A stretch of DNA of 64,000 nt from Pseudonocardia alni. Its GTDB lineage: Bacteria; Actinomycetota; Actinomycetes; Mycobacteriales; Pseudonocardiaceae. The notes under the pieces were generated by a model. The model was not told the origin of the DNA and made no database searches. It worked only from the letters and a program-made list of their open reading frames with translations. This document shows, piece after piece, positions 9,601 to 16,741 of this stretch. Each line of letters opens with the position of its first letter. The first letter of the stretch is position 1. The position numbers and the translations under genes were made by a program. Where the stretch lies: positions 1,550,001 to 1,614,000 of the forward strand of contig NZ_PHUJ01000003.1 in NCBI RefSeq assembly GCF_002813375.1, given 5' to 3'.

Positions 9601-9783
9601 CAGGTCGTCGCGACCCGGATCGACACCGCCGACGACCCGGACCAGGCCGACTGGGGCTCGGTCACCCGGATCGACACCGACCTCGCCGTGGACGCCTACG
9701 ACGTCTCCTCGGTCCCGGTGCGCCGCTGGGGCTGGGAGGGCGACCGGACCCCGGTCGGGTACCCGGCCCTTCCGGCACCGTGA
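6619..9783 (+). CDS. Emb-family cell-wall arabinosyltransferase
   Basis: 1054 aa, typical Emb length. It transfers arabinofuranose from decaprenyl-phospho-arabinose during arabinogalactan/lipoarabinomannan synthesis, in the plasma membrane with the active site outside. The N-terminal lumenal carbohydrate-binding-like domain (about 35-200) follows a first TM. The GT-C motif STDDGF at 274-279 contains the catalytic-type acidic pair. About a dozen further TM segments run to ~700, followed by a large C-terminal carbohydrate-binding domain (about 730-1054). It is the only emb gene in the window. At the position equivalent to EmbB Met306 of M. tuberculosis (DDGYILGMAR) this protein has Ile283 (DDGFTEAIAR). 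Confidence 0.92.
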   Translation: MHSSDHPAPPSVPRRLVVATLLAGLLAGLLAALVPFAPVDTRSTTVTWPRAGEQPVSTTAAFQPYAPEAVRVDVGCRVLRTAQARSADTGTATTVVGSERPGATGIGFAVLTGPGGELRVLVGGRELLRAPVPPGDACGLVLDTDEAGSRVTLGDAAPRAFPGDVVRAVAAFTTQLSPADADGLRVTARTADWFAAASSPAKTVLIGLQWLAAAVAAVLLARLAGDRFRRRRGAARLRRARLAAVGTPAGIGRAAADVLVVVTLAVWTVLGPLSTDDGFTEAIARNATATATGDFGNVYRWGNASEAPYTLVIRLVRALAETGVGPLVLRVPSVLAGIAVWLLLSRVALPAVLARHHRRAWVRGTLGVALLAWWLPLNLGVRPEPFAALATTAALCCALRAAARPGRRGGTWTAAAALASGLALAVTPSAVTVAGPLVLLLPALWRRVTRHGGGGLAVGVAATVAAAGIAAAGLTPVFTGQSLYTVARATEMHQFYGPATPWFQELRRWSYLLGFGTEQGGLGRRVPVLLAVAMLVAALPLVARGAHRWGPGLRWTPVPLAGLALGFVLLTPAPSKWTHYFGTLAGTGALAVAAGAVLVVTAARRPADPTVRGAAAAGTLAAVVLVALAFSGRNEWFLWSGWGVPRADGPFAPLNSPAVWAVVAAAVLAVSAVAVHRSGRRGHRTRRGSTARAAAALPAGIVVIALVTGVSVVVASFVVAPVRQGGGYSVGGQMWSELTGRDTCGILDHVTVPVDAGALPAAGGADTRTGFTEGRGWVDAPPRGGLAWGSLDGGPGTTGELRTRWFAVAPGPGDRVLSVDVAGRTGQGNTLELEYARAGSPGPDGRVSLDDTATGARGTYPTERVQEAVPLDRPGWRTVRVPVSAFPADVDRVRVHAVDTAVGPGGWVAAAAPRMITPAPVVPMLRDADGPVYVDWSILWSAPCLRDLPAVRAGLVQTPRYLVLGPSSLGFAVDVSFADVAGGSFAAMRRTTTEQVVATRIDTADDPDQADWGSVTRIDTDLAVDAYDVSSVPVRRWGWEGDRTPVGYPALPAP

Positions 9784-9868
9784 CGACCCTCCGGTCGGAG
9801 GGGCCCCGCGGCCGCGTCCGGCTGATAGACACATGCGGACACCCGCACGCAACGAAGCGAGGGACACC

Positions 9869-10267
9869 GTGGCCTTCCCCGGTCTGCAGCACGTCGCCCT
9901 GACCGTCAGCGATCTCGAACGCAGCACGCGCTGGTACGCGGCGCTGTTCGGCGCCGAGCCCGTCCTGGACGAGGACGAGGAGGGCGGCCGCTTCCACCAC
10001 ACCGTCTTCGCCCTCGACGGTGGGATGCTGTTCGGTCTGCACACCCACCAGGGCCGCGAGTCCGGCGAGCCGTTCAGCGAGGAGCGCACCGGCCTCGACC
10101 ACGTCGGCTTCGCGGTCGGCTCGCACGCCGAGCTGGAGCAGTGGGCGCAGAAGCTGACCGAGCTCGGGATCGCCCACGAGGGCGTCAAGAAGGCGCACTA
10201 CGGCAGCGGCGTCTCCTTCCGCGACCCGGACAACATCGCCCTGGAGTTCTTCACCGGGCCGGAGTGA
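9869..10267 (+). CDS. VOC (glyoxalase-fold) family protein
   Basis: 132 aa from GTG 9869, which has a GAGGG Shine-Dalgarno about six bases upstream; an in-frame ATG at 9833 is a longer alternative. It is a single vicinal-oxygen-chelate domain made of two beta-alpha-beta-beta-beta repeats. It starts with the characteristic HVALTVSDLERSTRWYAALFG and ends with FRDPDNIALEFF. Potential metal ligands are the early His (LQHVAL), the His of LDHVGF and the terminal Glu of ALEFF. The function (dioxygenase, lyase or antibiotic binding) cannot be assigned. It is followed by a perfect palindrome that probably terminates it. Confidence 0.85.
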   Translation: MAFPGLQHVALTVSDLERSTRWYAALFGAEPVLDEDEEGGRFHHTVFALDGGMLFGLHTHQGRESGEPFSEERTGLDHVGFAVGSHAELEQWAQKLTELGIAHEGVKKAHYGSGVSFRDPDNIALEFFTGPE

Positions 10268-10273
10268 GCCGGT

Positions 10274-10299
10274 GCGGGGCGTGTCCGGACACGCCCCGC
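10274..10299. terminator. Perfect 26-base palindrome, probable terminator
   Basis: GCGGGGCGTGTCC followed directly by its exact reverse complement, seven bases after the VOC stop codon. It should fold with a CCGG loop. It also isolates the following leader ORF from read-through. Confidence 0.65.
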
Positions 10300-10325
10300 C
10301 GCCCGCCCACCCGGTGGACGGCTCC

Positions 10326-10354
10326 TTGCCCCTGACCGGGTATCGCGATCGAAT
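10326..10354 (+). promoter_or_regulatory. Candidate promoter of the carbonic anhydrase leader
   Basis: TTGCCC at 10326-10331, a 17-base spacer and TCGAAT at 10349-10354. The predicted start is at about 10361, on the GTGATG where the 25-codon leader ORF begins, so the transcript would be leaderless with respect to that ORF. Confidence 0.4.
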
Positions 10355-10363
10355 CATGCGGTG

Positions 10364-10441
10364 ATGCGCACCCTGCTGGAGCCGTTCTGGCCGGGCCGGC
10401 GTGTCGTGGCGTTCGACGAGCTCTGTCGGTGGGCCGCGTAG
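10364..10441 (+). CDS. Short leader peptide A (LEPFWP…ELCR type)
   Basis: 25 codons ending 88 bases before the carbonic anhydrase start. The peptide contains LEPFWPGRRVVAFDELCR, matching LEPFWPSRRAPAYSELCR of the leader at 20001-20078 in 13 of 18 positions. The two ORFs otherwise differ, so the match implies selection. Cys is encoded by TGT, a rare choice in this genome, and is followed by an Arg codon. A hairpin starts at its stop codon. Proposed role: a cis-acting attenuator sensing cysteine supply; this is inferred from position and sequence. Confidence 0.6.
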   Translation: MRTLLEPFWPGRRVVAFDELCRWAA

Positions 10442-10458
10442 CGACCCCGAGGGGTCGC
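10441..10458 (+). promoter_or_regulatory. Hairpin abutting the leader stop codon
   Basis: GCGACCC / GGGTCGC seven-base-pair stem on a CGAG-type loop, beginning on the last base of the leader's TAG. A second stem (GCGCGGG / CCCGCGC) lies further on before the carbonic anhydrase SD. They are candidates for alternative structures controlled by ribosome position on the leader. Confidence 0.4.
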
Positions 10459-10529
10459 CGCGTGGCCGCCCCGTGCCCCGTGCGCGGGTACGACTCCCGC
10501 GCCACCGACCGCCCACTCCGGAGGACCCC

Positions 10530-11018
10530 GTGTCCGTCACCGACGAACTGCTCGAGAACAACGCCCGCTACGCCGAGAGCTTCTCCGGCCCGCTCCCGCT
10601 GCCGCCTGCCCGCAAGGTCGCCGTCGTCGCCTGCATGGACGCCCGGCTCGATGTGTACCGCATCCTCGGTCTGAACGAGGGCGACGCCCACGTCATCCGT
10701 AACGCGGGCGGTGTCGTCACCGACGACGAGATCCGCTCGCTCGCGATCAGCCAGCGCCTGCTGGGGACCGAGGAGATCATCCTCATCCACCACACCGACT
10801 GCGGGATGCTGACCTTCACCGACGACGGGTTCAAGGCCTCCATCCGCGACGAGACCGGCATCAAGCCGCAGTGGGCCGCCGAGGCGTTCGACGACCTCGA
10901 CGCCGATGTGCGCCAGTCGGTCGCCCGGATCCGGGCCAACCCGTTCGTCCCGCGCACCGATGCCGTCCGCGGCTTCGTGTTCGACGTCGCGACCGGGCGG
11001 CTGAACGAGGTGAAGTAG
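10530..11018 (+). CDS. Beta-carbonic anhydrase (Rv1284-like)
   Basis: 162 aa from GTG 10530 with SD GGAGG six bases upstream. It interconverts CO2 and bicarbonate in the cytosol as a zinc enzyme. Zinc ligands are at the family positions: Cys35 (CMDAR), His88 and Cys91 (HHTDCGM), with Asp37/Arg39 forming the Asp-Arg dyad. Sequence and numbering match the short mycobacterial beta-CA Rv1284, which lies beside the cysDN sulfate-assimilation genes. Here too the gene neighbours sulfur genes and has a Cys-containing leader ORF upstream, which suggests co-regulation with sulfur supply. Confidence 0.93.
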   Translation: MSVTDELLENNARYAESFSGPLPLPPARKVAVVACMDARLDVYRILGLNEGDAHVIRNAGGVVTDDEIRSLAISQRLLGTEEIILIHHTDCGMLTFTDDGFKASIRDETGIKPQWAAEAFDDLDADVRQSVARIRANPFVPRTDAVRGFVFDVATGRLNEVK

Positions 11019-11037
11019 GGCCGTCACACCCCGAGTG

Positions 11038-11073
11038 CGGTCGTCGCACCCGCCGCGACGGGTGCGACGACCG
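11038..11073 (+). terminator. Terminator of the carbonic anhydrase gene
   Basis: Perfect 15-bp stem (11038-11052 with 11059-11073) on the loop CCGCGA, twenty bases after the stop codon. Confidence 0.75.
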
Positions 11074-11195
11074 CCGTCGCGGTGCGGCAGCGGCACGAGA
11101 GGTGCGGCGGCAGCGGGTCAGGACGGCAGCAGGACCAGGCCCCCTCCGCGGCGCCCCCCATCCCGGCCGGCCGGATCGCGGCGTCCTGAGTGCCG

Positions 11196-11258
11196 CGCCG
11201 AGATGCAGCCCAGCGGGCGCCCGGGGTCACCCTGCGCCCCCTGAGCTGCATCTCGGTG
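11196..11258 (-). repeat. 63-bp dispersed palindromic repeat, copy 1
   Basis: Arms CGCCGAGATGCAGCCCAG and CTGAGCTGCATCTCGGTG pair over 18 positions (one mismatch, one wobble) around a 28-base centre. Its reverse complement matches the element at 41224-41286: both arms nearly identical, same total length, different centre. On the minus strand it lies 3' of the gene at 11312-11515, just as copy 2 lies 3' of the gene at 40671-41189. Confidence 0.75.
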
Positions 11259-11269
11259 TCGTCCCGGGT

Positions 11270-11305
11270 CCGCCGGGACGCGACGGGCGTGCCGCGTCCC
11301 GGCGG
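11270..11305 (-). terminator. Terminator of the minus-strand sulfur operon
   Basis: Perfect 13-bp stem CCGCCGGGACGCG / CGCGTCCCGGCGG with a ten-base loop, six bases past the stop codon of the gene at 11312-11515. Confidence 0.7.
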
Positions 11306-11311
11306 AACGGG

Positions 11312-11515
11312 TCAGGCGACGCGCGGGCGGCGGCGCAACGCGGTGCGGGCCGCCGCGAGCTGCTGGGCCACCTCGGCGGTGATCAGCTCGGCGTGCAGGG
11401 CGTCGTTGCCGGGGTCGCCGCCGCCGCGCAGCGCGCGGTGGCGCCGCACGAGGGCGTCGAGCCCGTCGAGCAGCTGGGTTCCCGGATCAGCGGTGGGCAG
11501 GGTCGGAACGCTCAT
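11312..11515 (-). CDS. Small protein of unknown function, end of ABC operon
   Basis: 67 aa, predicted mostly alpha-helical (about 15-60), with Arg-rich C terminus RTALRRRPRV and no Cys or signal peptide. The SD GGAGA lies six bases before the ATG. It is preceded by a Cys-containing leader-like ORF (11487-11648) whose frame overlaps its start, so its translation may be coupled to that ORF. No family recognised. Its placement at the end of a sulfur-uptake operon with its own leader suggests a cysteine-responsive accessory role, but this is inference only. Confidence 0.55.
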   Translation of the reverse strand: MSVPTLPTADPGTQLLDGLDALVRRHRALRGGGDPGNDALHAELITAEVAQQLAAARTALRRRPRVA

Positions 11516-11648
11516 GGGATGTCTCCTGGTGACGAGGTGTCGGTGTCGATCCGTCGGGTCGATCGACCGGCCGACACAGCGTCGAGGAGATCCGCACGTA
11601 GTCGATGTGACGCCGCCGGGACAGGACGGTGTTGATGTACCGGCTCAC
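11487..11648 (-). CDS. Leader-like ORF E (RRHIDYVRISSTLCRP)
   Basis: 53 codons from GTG, whose first bases overlap the stop codon of the upstream ABC ATPase (GTGA). Residues 12-27 match the actinobacterial attenuation-leader pattern RRHxDLxRxxSxxCR. Unlike typical leaders it does not stop after Cys-Arg but reads on ~27 residues, past the start of the next gene (11513-11515). Cys codon is TGT. It could be a leader for the 67-aa gene, functioning through translational coupling, or a decayed copy. Confidence 0.45.
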   Translation of the reverse strand: MSRYINTVLSRRRHIDYVRISSTLCRPVDRPDGSTPTPRHQETSHERSDPAHR

Positions 11649-13270
11649 GGCGCCGCGGCTTTCCTACCGGCGATCGCGGCGAGCAGTTCTCGGGTGTAGT
11701 CGTCGCGCGGGTCGTCGAACAGCTCCGCGGTGGGCCGCAGCTCGCGGAGCCGGCCGTCGCGCAGGACGCCGGTGCGGTGCGCGACCCGCCGGACCACGGC
11801 GAGGTCGTGCGAGATGAACAGGTAGGACAGGCCGTCGCGCTCCTGCAGCTCGGCGAGCAGCTCCAGCACCTGCGCCTGCACCGAGACGTCGAGTGCCGAC
11901 ACCGGCTCGTCGGCGACGACGAGGTCCGGCGACAGCGCCAGCGCCCGGGCGATCGCGACGCGTTGACGCTGCCCGCCGGACAGCTCGCCGGGCCGCCGGT
12001 CGAGCATCCCGGACGGGAGCGCGACCCGGTCGACGAGCTCCGCGGCACGGTCGGCCTGCTCGGCGGCCGAACCGACGGAGAACGCCCGCAGGGGCTCGGT
12101 GACGAGCTCGCGGACGGCGAACCGGGGGTCCAGCGAGGCGTAGGGGTTCTGGTAGATCAGCTGGGCGCGGCGGCGCAGCGCCCGCCACGCCTCACCGCGG
12201 ACGCGGGTCACGTCGTCGCCGCCGAGCAGCACCTGCCCGGAGGTGGGGTCCTCCAGGCGCAGCAGCAGCCGCGCCGTCGTCGACTTGCCCGATCCGGACT
12301 CCCCGACCAGCGCGACGGTCTCGCCTCGGGCGATCGTGAACGACACCGCGTCGACGGCGCGGTGGGTGCGCCGCGTCCAGGAGCCGCGGGCGCGGGGCAG
12401 CGGGAACTCCTTCACCAGGTCGCGGACCTCGGCGACCGGGGTCCCCGCCGTGTCGACGGGCGGCAGCACCGGCGGGGCGGTGAGCGCGAGACCGGGGGCG
12501 GCGGCGAGCAGCTCCCGGGTGTAGGGGTCCTGCGCCCCGGCGAGCAGCTCGGCCGGGGTGCCCTGCTCCACGACCCGGCCGTGCCGCATGACGACGATCC
12601 GGTCGGCCCGGTCGGTGGCGACGGCGAGGTCGTGGGTGATCAGCAGCAGCGCGATGCCGAGGTCGCGGCGCAGCGCGTCGAGGTGGTCGAGGATCCGCCG
12701 GGCGACGGTCGCGTCCAGCGCGCTGGTCGGCTCGTCGGCGACGACCAGCGCGGGCCCGGCGGCGATGGCGATCGCGATGAGCACGCGCTGGCGCATCCCG
12801 CCGGACAGCTGGTGCGGGTACTGCCCGGCGCGGGTCCCCGGATCGTCGAGACCGGCCTGCCCCAGGAGCTCGACGGCACGGGCCGGTGCGGAGCGGCGGT
12901 CGGCGAGCCCGTGGGTGCGCAGCACCTCCGCGACCTGCACACCGACCTTCTGCACCGGGTTCAGCGCGACGCCCGGGTCCTGCGGGACGAACCCGATCCG
13001 GGCGCCGCGCACCGACCGGTAGGCGCGCTCGGACAGCCCGGTGAGGGTGGCGCCGTCGAGGGAGACGGTGCCCGCGGTGACGGCGCCGGCGGCGGGCAGC
13101 AGTCCGAGCACCGCGGCGGCGAGGGTGGTCTTGCCCGACCCGGACTCCCCGACGACGGCGACGACCTCCCCGGGCGCGACGGTCAGGTCGACCCCGCGCA
13201 CGGCGTGCACCGTCCCGCCGCCCCCGGCGTAGGCGACCTCCAGGCCCTCGACCTGCAACAGGGCGCTCAT
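11645..13270 (-). CDS. ABC importer ATPase, fused double NBD (peptide/nickel type)
   Basis: 541 aa with two complete nucleotide-binding domains in one chain, corresponding to DppD and DppF. NBD1 spans about 1-265 (Walker A GESGSGKT, signature LSGGMRQR, Walker B VVADEP) and NBD2 about 290-540 (Walker A GESGSGKS, signature LSGGQRQR, Walker B VVADEP). Each ends with the oligopeptide-transporter extension (DPYTRELL, DDYTRELL). It energises the permeases encoded just upstream, with ATGA overlap. Given the neighbouring LLM monooxygenases and leader peptides, the substrate is probably an organosulfur compound or sulfur-containing peptide rather than a general oligopeptide. Confidence 0.93.
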   Translation of the reverse strand: MSALLQVEGLEVAYAGGGGTVHAVRGVDLTVAPGEVVAVVGESGSGKTTLAAAVLGLLPAAGAVTAGTVSLDGATLTGLSERAYRSVRGARIGFVPQDPGVALNPVQKVGVQVAEVLRTHGLADRRSAPARAVELLGQAGLDDPGTRAGQYPHQLSGGMRQRVLIAIAIAAGPALVVADEPTSALDATVARRILDHLDALRRDLGIALLLITHDLAVATDRADRIVVMRHGRVVEQGTPAELLAGAQDPYTRELLAAAPGLALTAPPVLPPVDTAGTPVAEVRDLVKEFPLPRARGSWTRRTHRAVDAVSFTIARGETVALVGESGSGKSTTARLLLRLEDPTSGQVLLGGDDVTRVRGEAWRALRRRAQLIYQNPYASLDPRFAVRELVTEPLRAFSVGSAAEQADRAAELVDRVALPSGMLDRRPGELSGGQRQRVAIARALALSPDLVVADEPVSALDVSVQAQVLELLAELQERDGLSYLFISHDLAVVRRVAHRTGVLRDGRLRELRPTAELFDDPRDDYTRELLAAIAGRKAAAP

Positions 13271-14166
13271 GCGGACCGCCCCCACTCGCCGTCCAGGGCG
13301 CGGGAGATGCGGTGGACCGACAGCACGGTCGCGGCGATGACCAGGCCGGGCATCGCGCACACCCACCAGGCGACGGCCAGGTAGTTGCGGCCGTCGGCGA
13401 CCAGCGAGCCCCACTCCGAGGCGGGCGGCGGGGCGCCGTAGCCGAGGAAGCTCAGCGCGGACACCGCGAGGATCGCCAGGCCGAACTCCAGCACCGCGAG
13501 CACGACGACCGGCCCGGCCGCGTTCGGCAGCACGTGCCGCCACAGCGAGACGTACCAGCGGGTGCCGACGGAGCGTGCGGCCTCGACGTAGAGGGCGCGG
13601 CGCACCCGCAGGGTCTCGGCGCGCATCACCCGGGCGAAGCTCGCAACGCTCGCCACACCGACCGCGATCGCGACCTTCACCGTCCCGAAGCCGAGCGCGG
13701 TGATCAGGGCCAGCGACAGCAGGATCGCGGGGATCGCGAGCAGCACGTCGACGCCGCGCATGAGGACCTCGTCGACCCAGCCGCCGGCGAACCCGGCGAG
13801 CAGCCCGATCAGCCCGCCCGCGACGAGCGCGACGGCGACCGCGATCACGGTGGCCTGCAGCGACAGCGAGGCGCCGTGCACGACCCGGGTCCAGACGTCG
13901 CGGCCGAGGTGGTCGGTGCCGAACCAGTGGCCGGGCCCGGGCGGGGCGAGCCGGCGCGCGGTGTCACCGACGGCGGGGTCGCCGGGCGCGAGCAGCGACG
14001 GCACGAACGCCGCGGTCAGCACGAGCAGCACGACCGCCCCGGCGAGCACCAGTCCGGGCCGGGCCCGCAGGAACCGTCCGAGCCGGGCCCGGGGGCGACG
14101 GCCTTCCGGGCGCGGTGCGTCGCGGACGCCGGGCGCGGCGAGGGGGGCGCGGTCGAGCAGGGTCAT
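13267..14166 (-). CDS. ABC importer permease, DppC type
   Basis: 299 aa. N-terminal TM (about 35-55) followed by a soluble stretch with the DppC/OppC hallmark GTDHLGRDVWTRVVHG (about 88-104) and five further TM helices of the BPD_transp_1 domain; the EAA-type loop is around EAARSVGT. Overlaps its neighbours by four bases on both sides, so the operon is tightly translationally coupled. Confidence 0.93.
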   Translation of the reverse strand: MTLLDRAPLAAPGVRDAPRPEGRRPRARLGRFLRARPGLVLAGAVVLLVLTAAFVPSLLAPGDPAVGDTARRLAPPGPGHWFGTDHLGRDVWTRVVHGASLSLQATVIAVAVALVAGGLIGLLAGFAGGWVDEVLMRGVDVLLAIPAILLSLALITALGFGTVKVAIAVGVASVASFARVMRAETLRVRRALYVEAARSVGTRWYVSLWRHVLPNAAGPVVVLAVLEFGLAILAVSALSFLGYGAPPPASEWGSLVADGRNYLAVAWWVCAMPGLVIAATVLSVHRISRALDGEWGRSA

Positions 14167-15113
14167 CGGGTGCTCCCGGGGGCGACGGCGACCCGCGGGT
14201 CGAGCAGCGGGTAGGCCAGGTCGACGAGCAGGTTGACCACGACGAACGCGAGCGCCGCGAACAGCACGATGCCCTGCACGACGGGGATGTCCTGCGCCCC
14301 GACCGAGGCGACGGTGAGCCGGCCCAGGCCGGGCCGGGTGAACACCGTCTCGACGACGACGGACCCGGCGAGCAGGTTCCCGACGACGTAGCCGAGCACG
14401 GTGAGAGCGGGGATCGCGGCGTTGCCCAGGGCGTGGCGCAGGTGCACCGCGGCCGCGCCCACCCCCTTGGCGCGGGCGGTCGTCACGTACGGCGAGTCGA
14501 GTGCCTGGGTGAGGCTCTTCGCGAGCACCTGGGCGACGAGCGCGCCGGTCGGGAGGCCGAGGGTGACCGCCGGGAGGATCAGCGACTCCGGGCCGCGGTC
14601 GCCGACCGAGGGCAGCCAGCCGAGGGAGAACGAGAACAGCTGCACCAGCATCAGCCCGACCCAGAACACCGGCAGCGACACCGCCAGCGACGGCAGCGAC
14701 GCCAGCACCTGCCGCAGCCACGGCGTCCGGGCCCAGGTCGCGGCGAGCGCCACCGCGGTGCCGCCGACGACGGCGACGAGCAGCCCGGCGGCGGCGATCT
14801 GGAGGGTCGGTGGGAGGGCCTGCGCGACCGCGGTCCGCACGTCCTGCCCGCTGGCGAACGACGTGCCGAGGTCGCCGTGCAGCGCCGCCCACAGCTTCGT
14901 CACGTACTGGACCGGCAGCGGCTGGTCGAGGCCGTAGCGGGCGCGCAGCGCGTCGAGCTCGGCCGGGGATACCGGCTCGCCGTCCGACGCCGACGCCATG
15001 GTCGCGACCGGGTCGCCGGGCAGCAGGTAGAGCACGACGAAGCTGACCGTCCACGCCGCCCACAGCACGACGGCGACGAGCCCGAGGCGGCGCAGCAGGT
15101 AGGGGACGGTCAT
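14163..15113 (-). CDS. ABC importer permease, DppB type
   Basis: 316 aa. First TM at about 10-30 ends in the family motif LLPGDPVATM. A periplasmic loop contains YGLDQPLPVQY and GDLGTSF, and the BPD_transp_1 domain with five TM helices runs from ~95 (EAA-like loop around TARAKGV). Partner of the DppC-type permease; ATGA overlap with the next gene. Confidence 0.93.
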   Translation of the reverse strand: MTVPYLLRRLGLVAVVLWAAWTVSFVVLYLLPGDPVATMASASDGEPVSPAELDALRARYGLDQPLPVQYVTKLWAALHGDLGTSFASGQDVRTAVAQALPPTLQIAAAGLLVAVVGGTAVALAATWARTPWLRQVLASLPSLAVSLPVFWVGLMLVQLFSFSLGWLPSVGDRGPESLILPAVTLGLPTGALVAQVLAKSLTQALDSPYVTTARAKGVGAAAVHLRHALGNAAIPALTVLGYVVGNLLAGSVVVETVFTRPGLGRLTVASVGAQDIPVVQGIVLFAALAFVVVNLLVDLAYPLLDPRVAVAPGSTR

Positions 15114-16741
15114 CGCGCGTCGGACTTCCAGGCGTCGTGCAGCTGGATGCGCGAGGACGCGTCGAACGCGACGCCGTGCGCGTCCGGGCCGACGCCGAGC
15201 ACGGTGGTGAGCTCCACGACGGGCGCGGTGTCGAACCGCTGCGCGAGCAGCGTCTGCGCCTGCCCGGCGAGTGCCGCGCGTCGCGCCGGGTCGACCGTGG
15301 CTGCCTGCGCCACCAGCGGGGCCTGCAGCGGCCCGGCGGGCAGCCGGTAGCGGTTGGCCCCGTCGGTGCCGTAGGTCGACCGCAGGATGTCCGGATCGGC
15401 CCGGGTCAGGTTGCCCCACGCGGCGACGAAGTCCCCGCCGTCGAGGACGGCCTGGGTCTCGGCGATCTGGATCTCGCGCAGCTGCAGGTCGATCCCGATC
15501 CGGCGCAGCTGCTGCTGGATCAGCTCCAGCGCGGGCTTGGTGGTGCCGATGTTCTGGGCGAACGTCAGCGGCACGGTCAGGCGCTGCCCGCCCTTGGCGC
15601 GGATGCCGTCGGGGCCGGGCACCCACCCGGCGCGGTCGAGCGCGGCGGTCGCGGCGGCCGGGTCGTAGCCGACGAGCGCGGACTGGTCGGCGTAGGACGG
15701 CGTCGTCGACGACAGCGGGCTCGTCGCCGCCCGCGTCTGGGTCGGGTAGACCGCGGCCACGACCTCGTTGCGGTCGATGCCCCGGCTCACCGCCTCGCGG
15801 ACGGCGGAGTCGGCGCCGAGCGGGGTGCCCTGGTTGAACGTGATCCCGAACGGCAGGCCCGGGTTCGGCCGGGCCGGGAGCTGGACCCCGGCCCCGGTGA
15901 GCGGGGCCTCGTCCTGCTGGCCGACGCTGGCGATCGCGTCGACCTCGCCGGACTGCACGCTGCCCGCCCGCACCCCGGACTCCGGGACGACGCGGAACTC
16001 GGCCCGGTCGAGCCAGGCCTCGCCGGGGTGGGTGAACAGCTGCGAGCCCCAGTCGTAGCCGGCTCGCTTCGCGAGCACGGTGACGTCGTTCTTCGCGTAG
16101 CGCTCGAGGGTGAACGGCCCGGAGCCGACCACACCGGCGCAGCGCTCGTCGTCGGAGCGGACGGCGCCGGCCGGGGAGAGCAGGCCGAGGCTGTGGGTGG
16201 AGGTGCCCTGCAGGAACTGCACGTTGGGCTTCGCGAACCGGACGGTGAACTCCGTCGGGCTCGTGACGTCGGTGCCGGTGTACCCGGCCAGGTAGCCCTT
16301 GGGGAGGCTGCCGCGAGCGCCCAGCTGCACCGCCCGGTCGAGGTTCGTCTTCACCGCGGCCGCGTCGACGGGCGCGCCGTCGGAGAAGGTGGCGCCGGGG
16401 CGCAGGGTGAACGTCCAGGCGGTGGCGTCGGCGTTCGACGACCAGCGGGTCGCCAGCCAGGGCACGATCGCGCCGGTGGACGGGTCCTGGTCGGTGAGCG
16501 AGTCGACGACCTGGCGCAGCGAGTAGATCGAGTCGTTGCTCTGCACCTGCTGCGGGTCGGCGCAGCCCTGGTCCGAGGACACCGCGAACACCAGCGTCCC
16601 GCCCGGCTGCGGCGGGCCCGCGTCGGCCGCGGCGCCACCGGCGCCGGAGCCGCACGCGGTGAGGGTGAGCGCGGTGGCGGCGAGCAGCACGGCCGAGCGG
16701 CCGGCGGGCAGGTCCCGCCACAGCCGGAACCGGCGCGTCAC
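15110..16741 (-). CDS. ABC importer substrate-binding lipoprotein (SBP family 5)
   Basis: 543 aa from GTG 16741, overlapping the stop of the preceding LLM gene (GTGA). Lipoprotein signal with lipobox LTAC, Cys30. The mature part is a family-5 extracellular solute-binding protein (peptide/nickel/glutathione class), recognisable from GGTLVFAVSSDQ at the N terminus and the segment GYDPAAATAALDRAGW. It captures the substrate outside the membrane for the permease pair. Co-transcription with two flavin monooxygenases suggests that the imported compound is desulfurised intracellularly. Confidence 0.92.
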   Translation of the reverse strand: MTRRFRLWRDLPAGRSAVLLAATALTLTACGSGAGGAAADAGPPQPGGTLVFAVSSDQGCADPQQVQSNDSIYSLRQVVDSLTDQDPSTGAIVPWLATRWSSNADATAWTFTLRPGATFSDGAPVDAAAVKTNLDRAVQLGARGSLPKGYLAGYTGTDVTSPTEFTVRFAKPNVQFLQGTSTHSLGLLSPAGAVRSDDERCAGVVGSGPFTLERYAKNDVTVLAKRAGYDWGSQLFTHPGEAWLDRAEFRVVPESGVRAGSVQSGEVDAIASVGQQDEAPLTGAGVQLPARPNPGLPFGITFNQGTPLGADSAVREAVSRGIDRNEVVAAVYPTQTRAATSPLSSTTPSYADQSALVGYDPAAATAALDRAGWVPGPDGIRAKGGQRLTVPLTFAQNIGTTKPALELIQQQLRRIGIDLQLREIQIAETQAVLDGGDFVAAWGNLTRADPDILRSTYGTDGANRYRLPAGPLQAPLVAQAATVDPARRAALAGQAQTLLAQRFDTAPVVELTTVLGVGPDAHGVAFDASSRIQLHDAWKSDAR

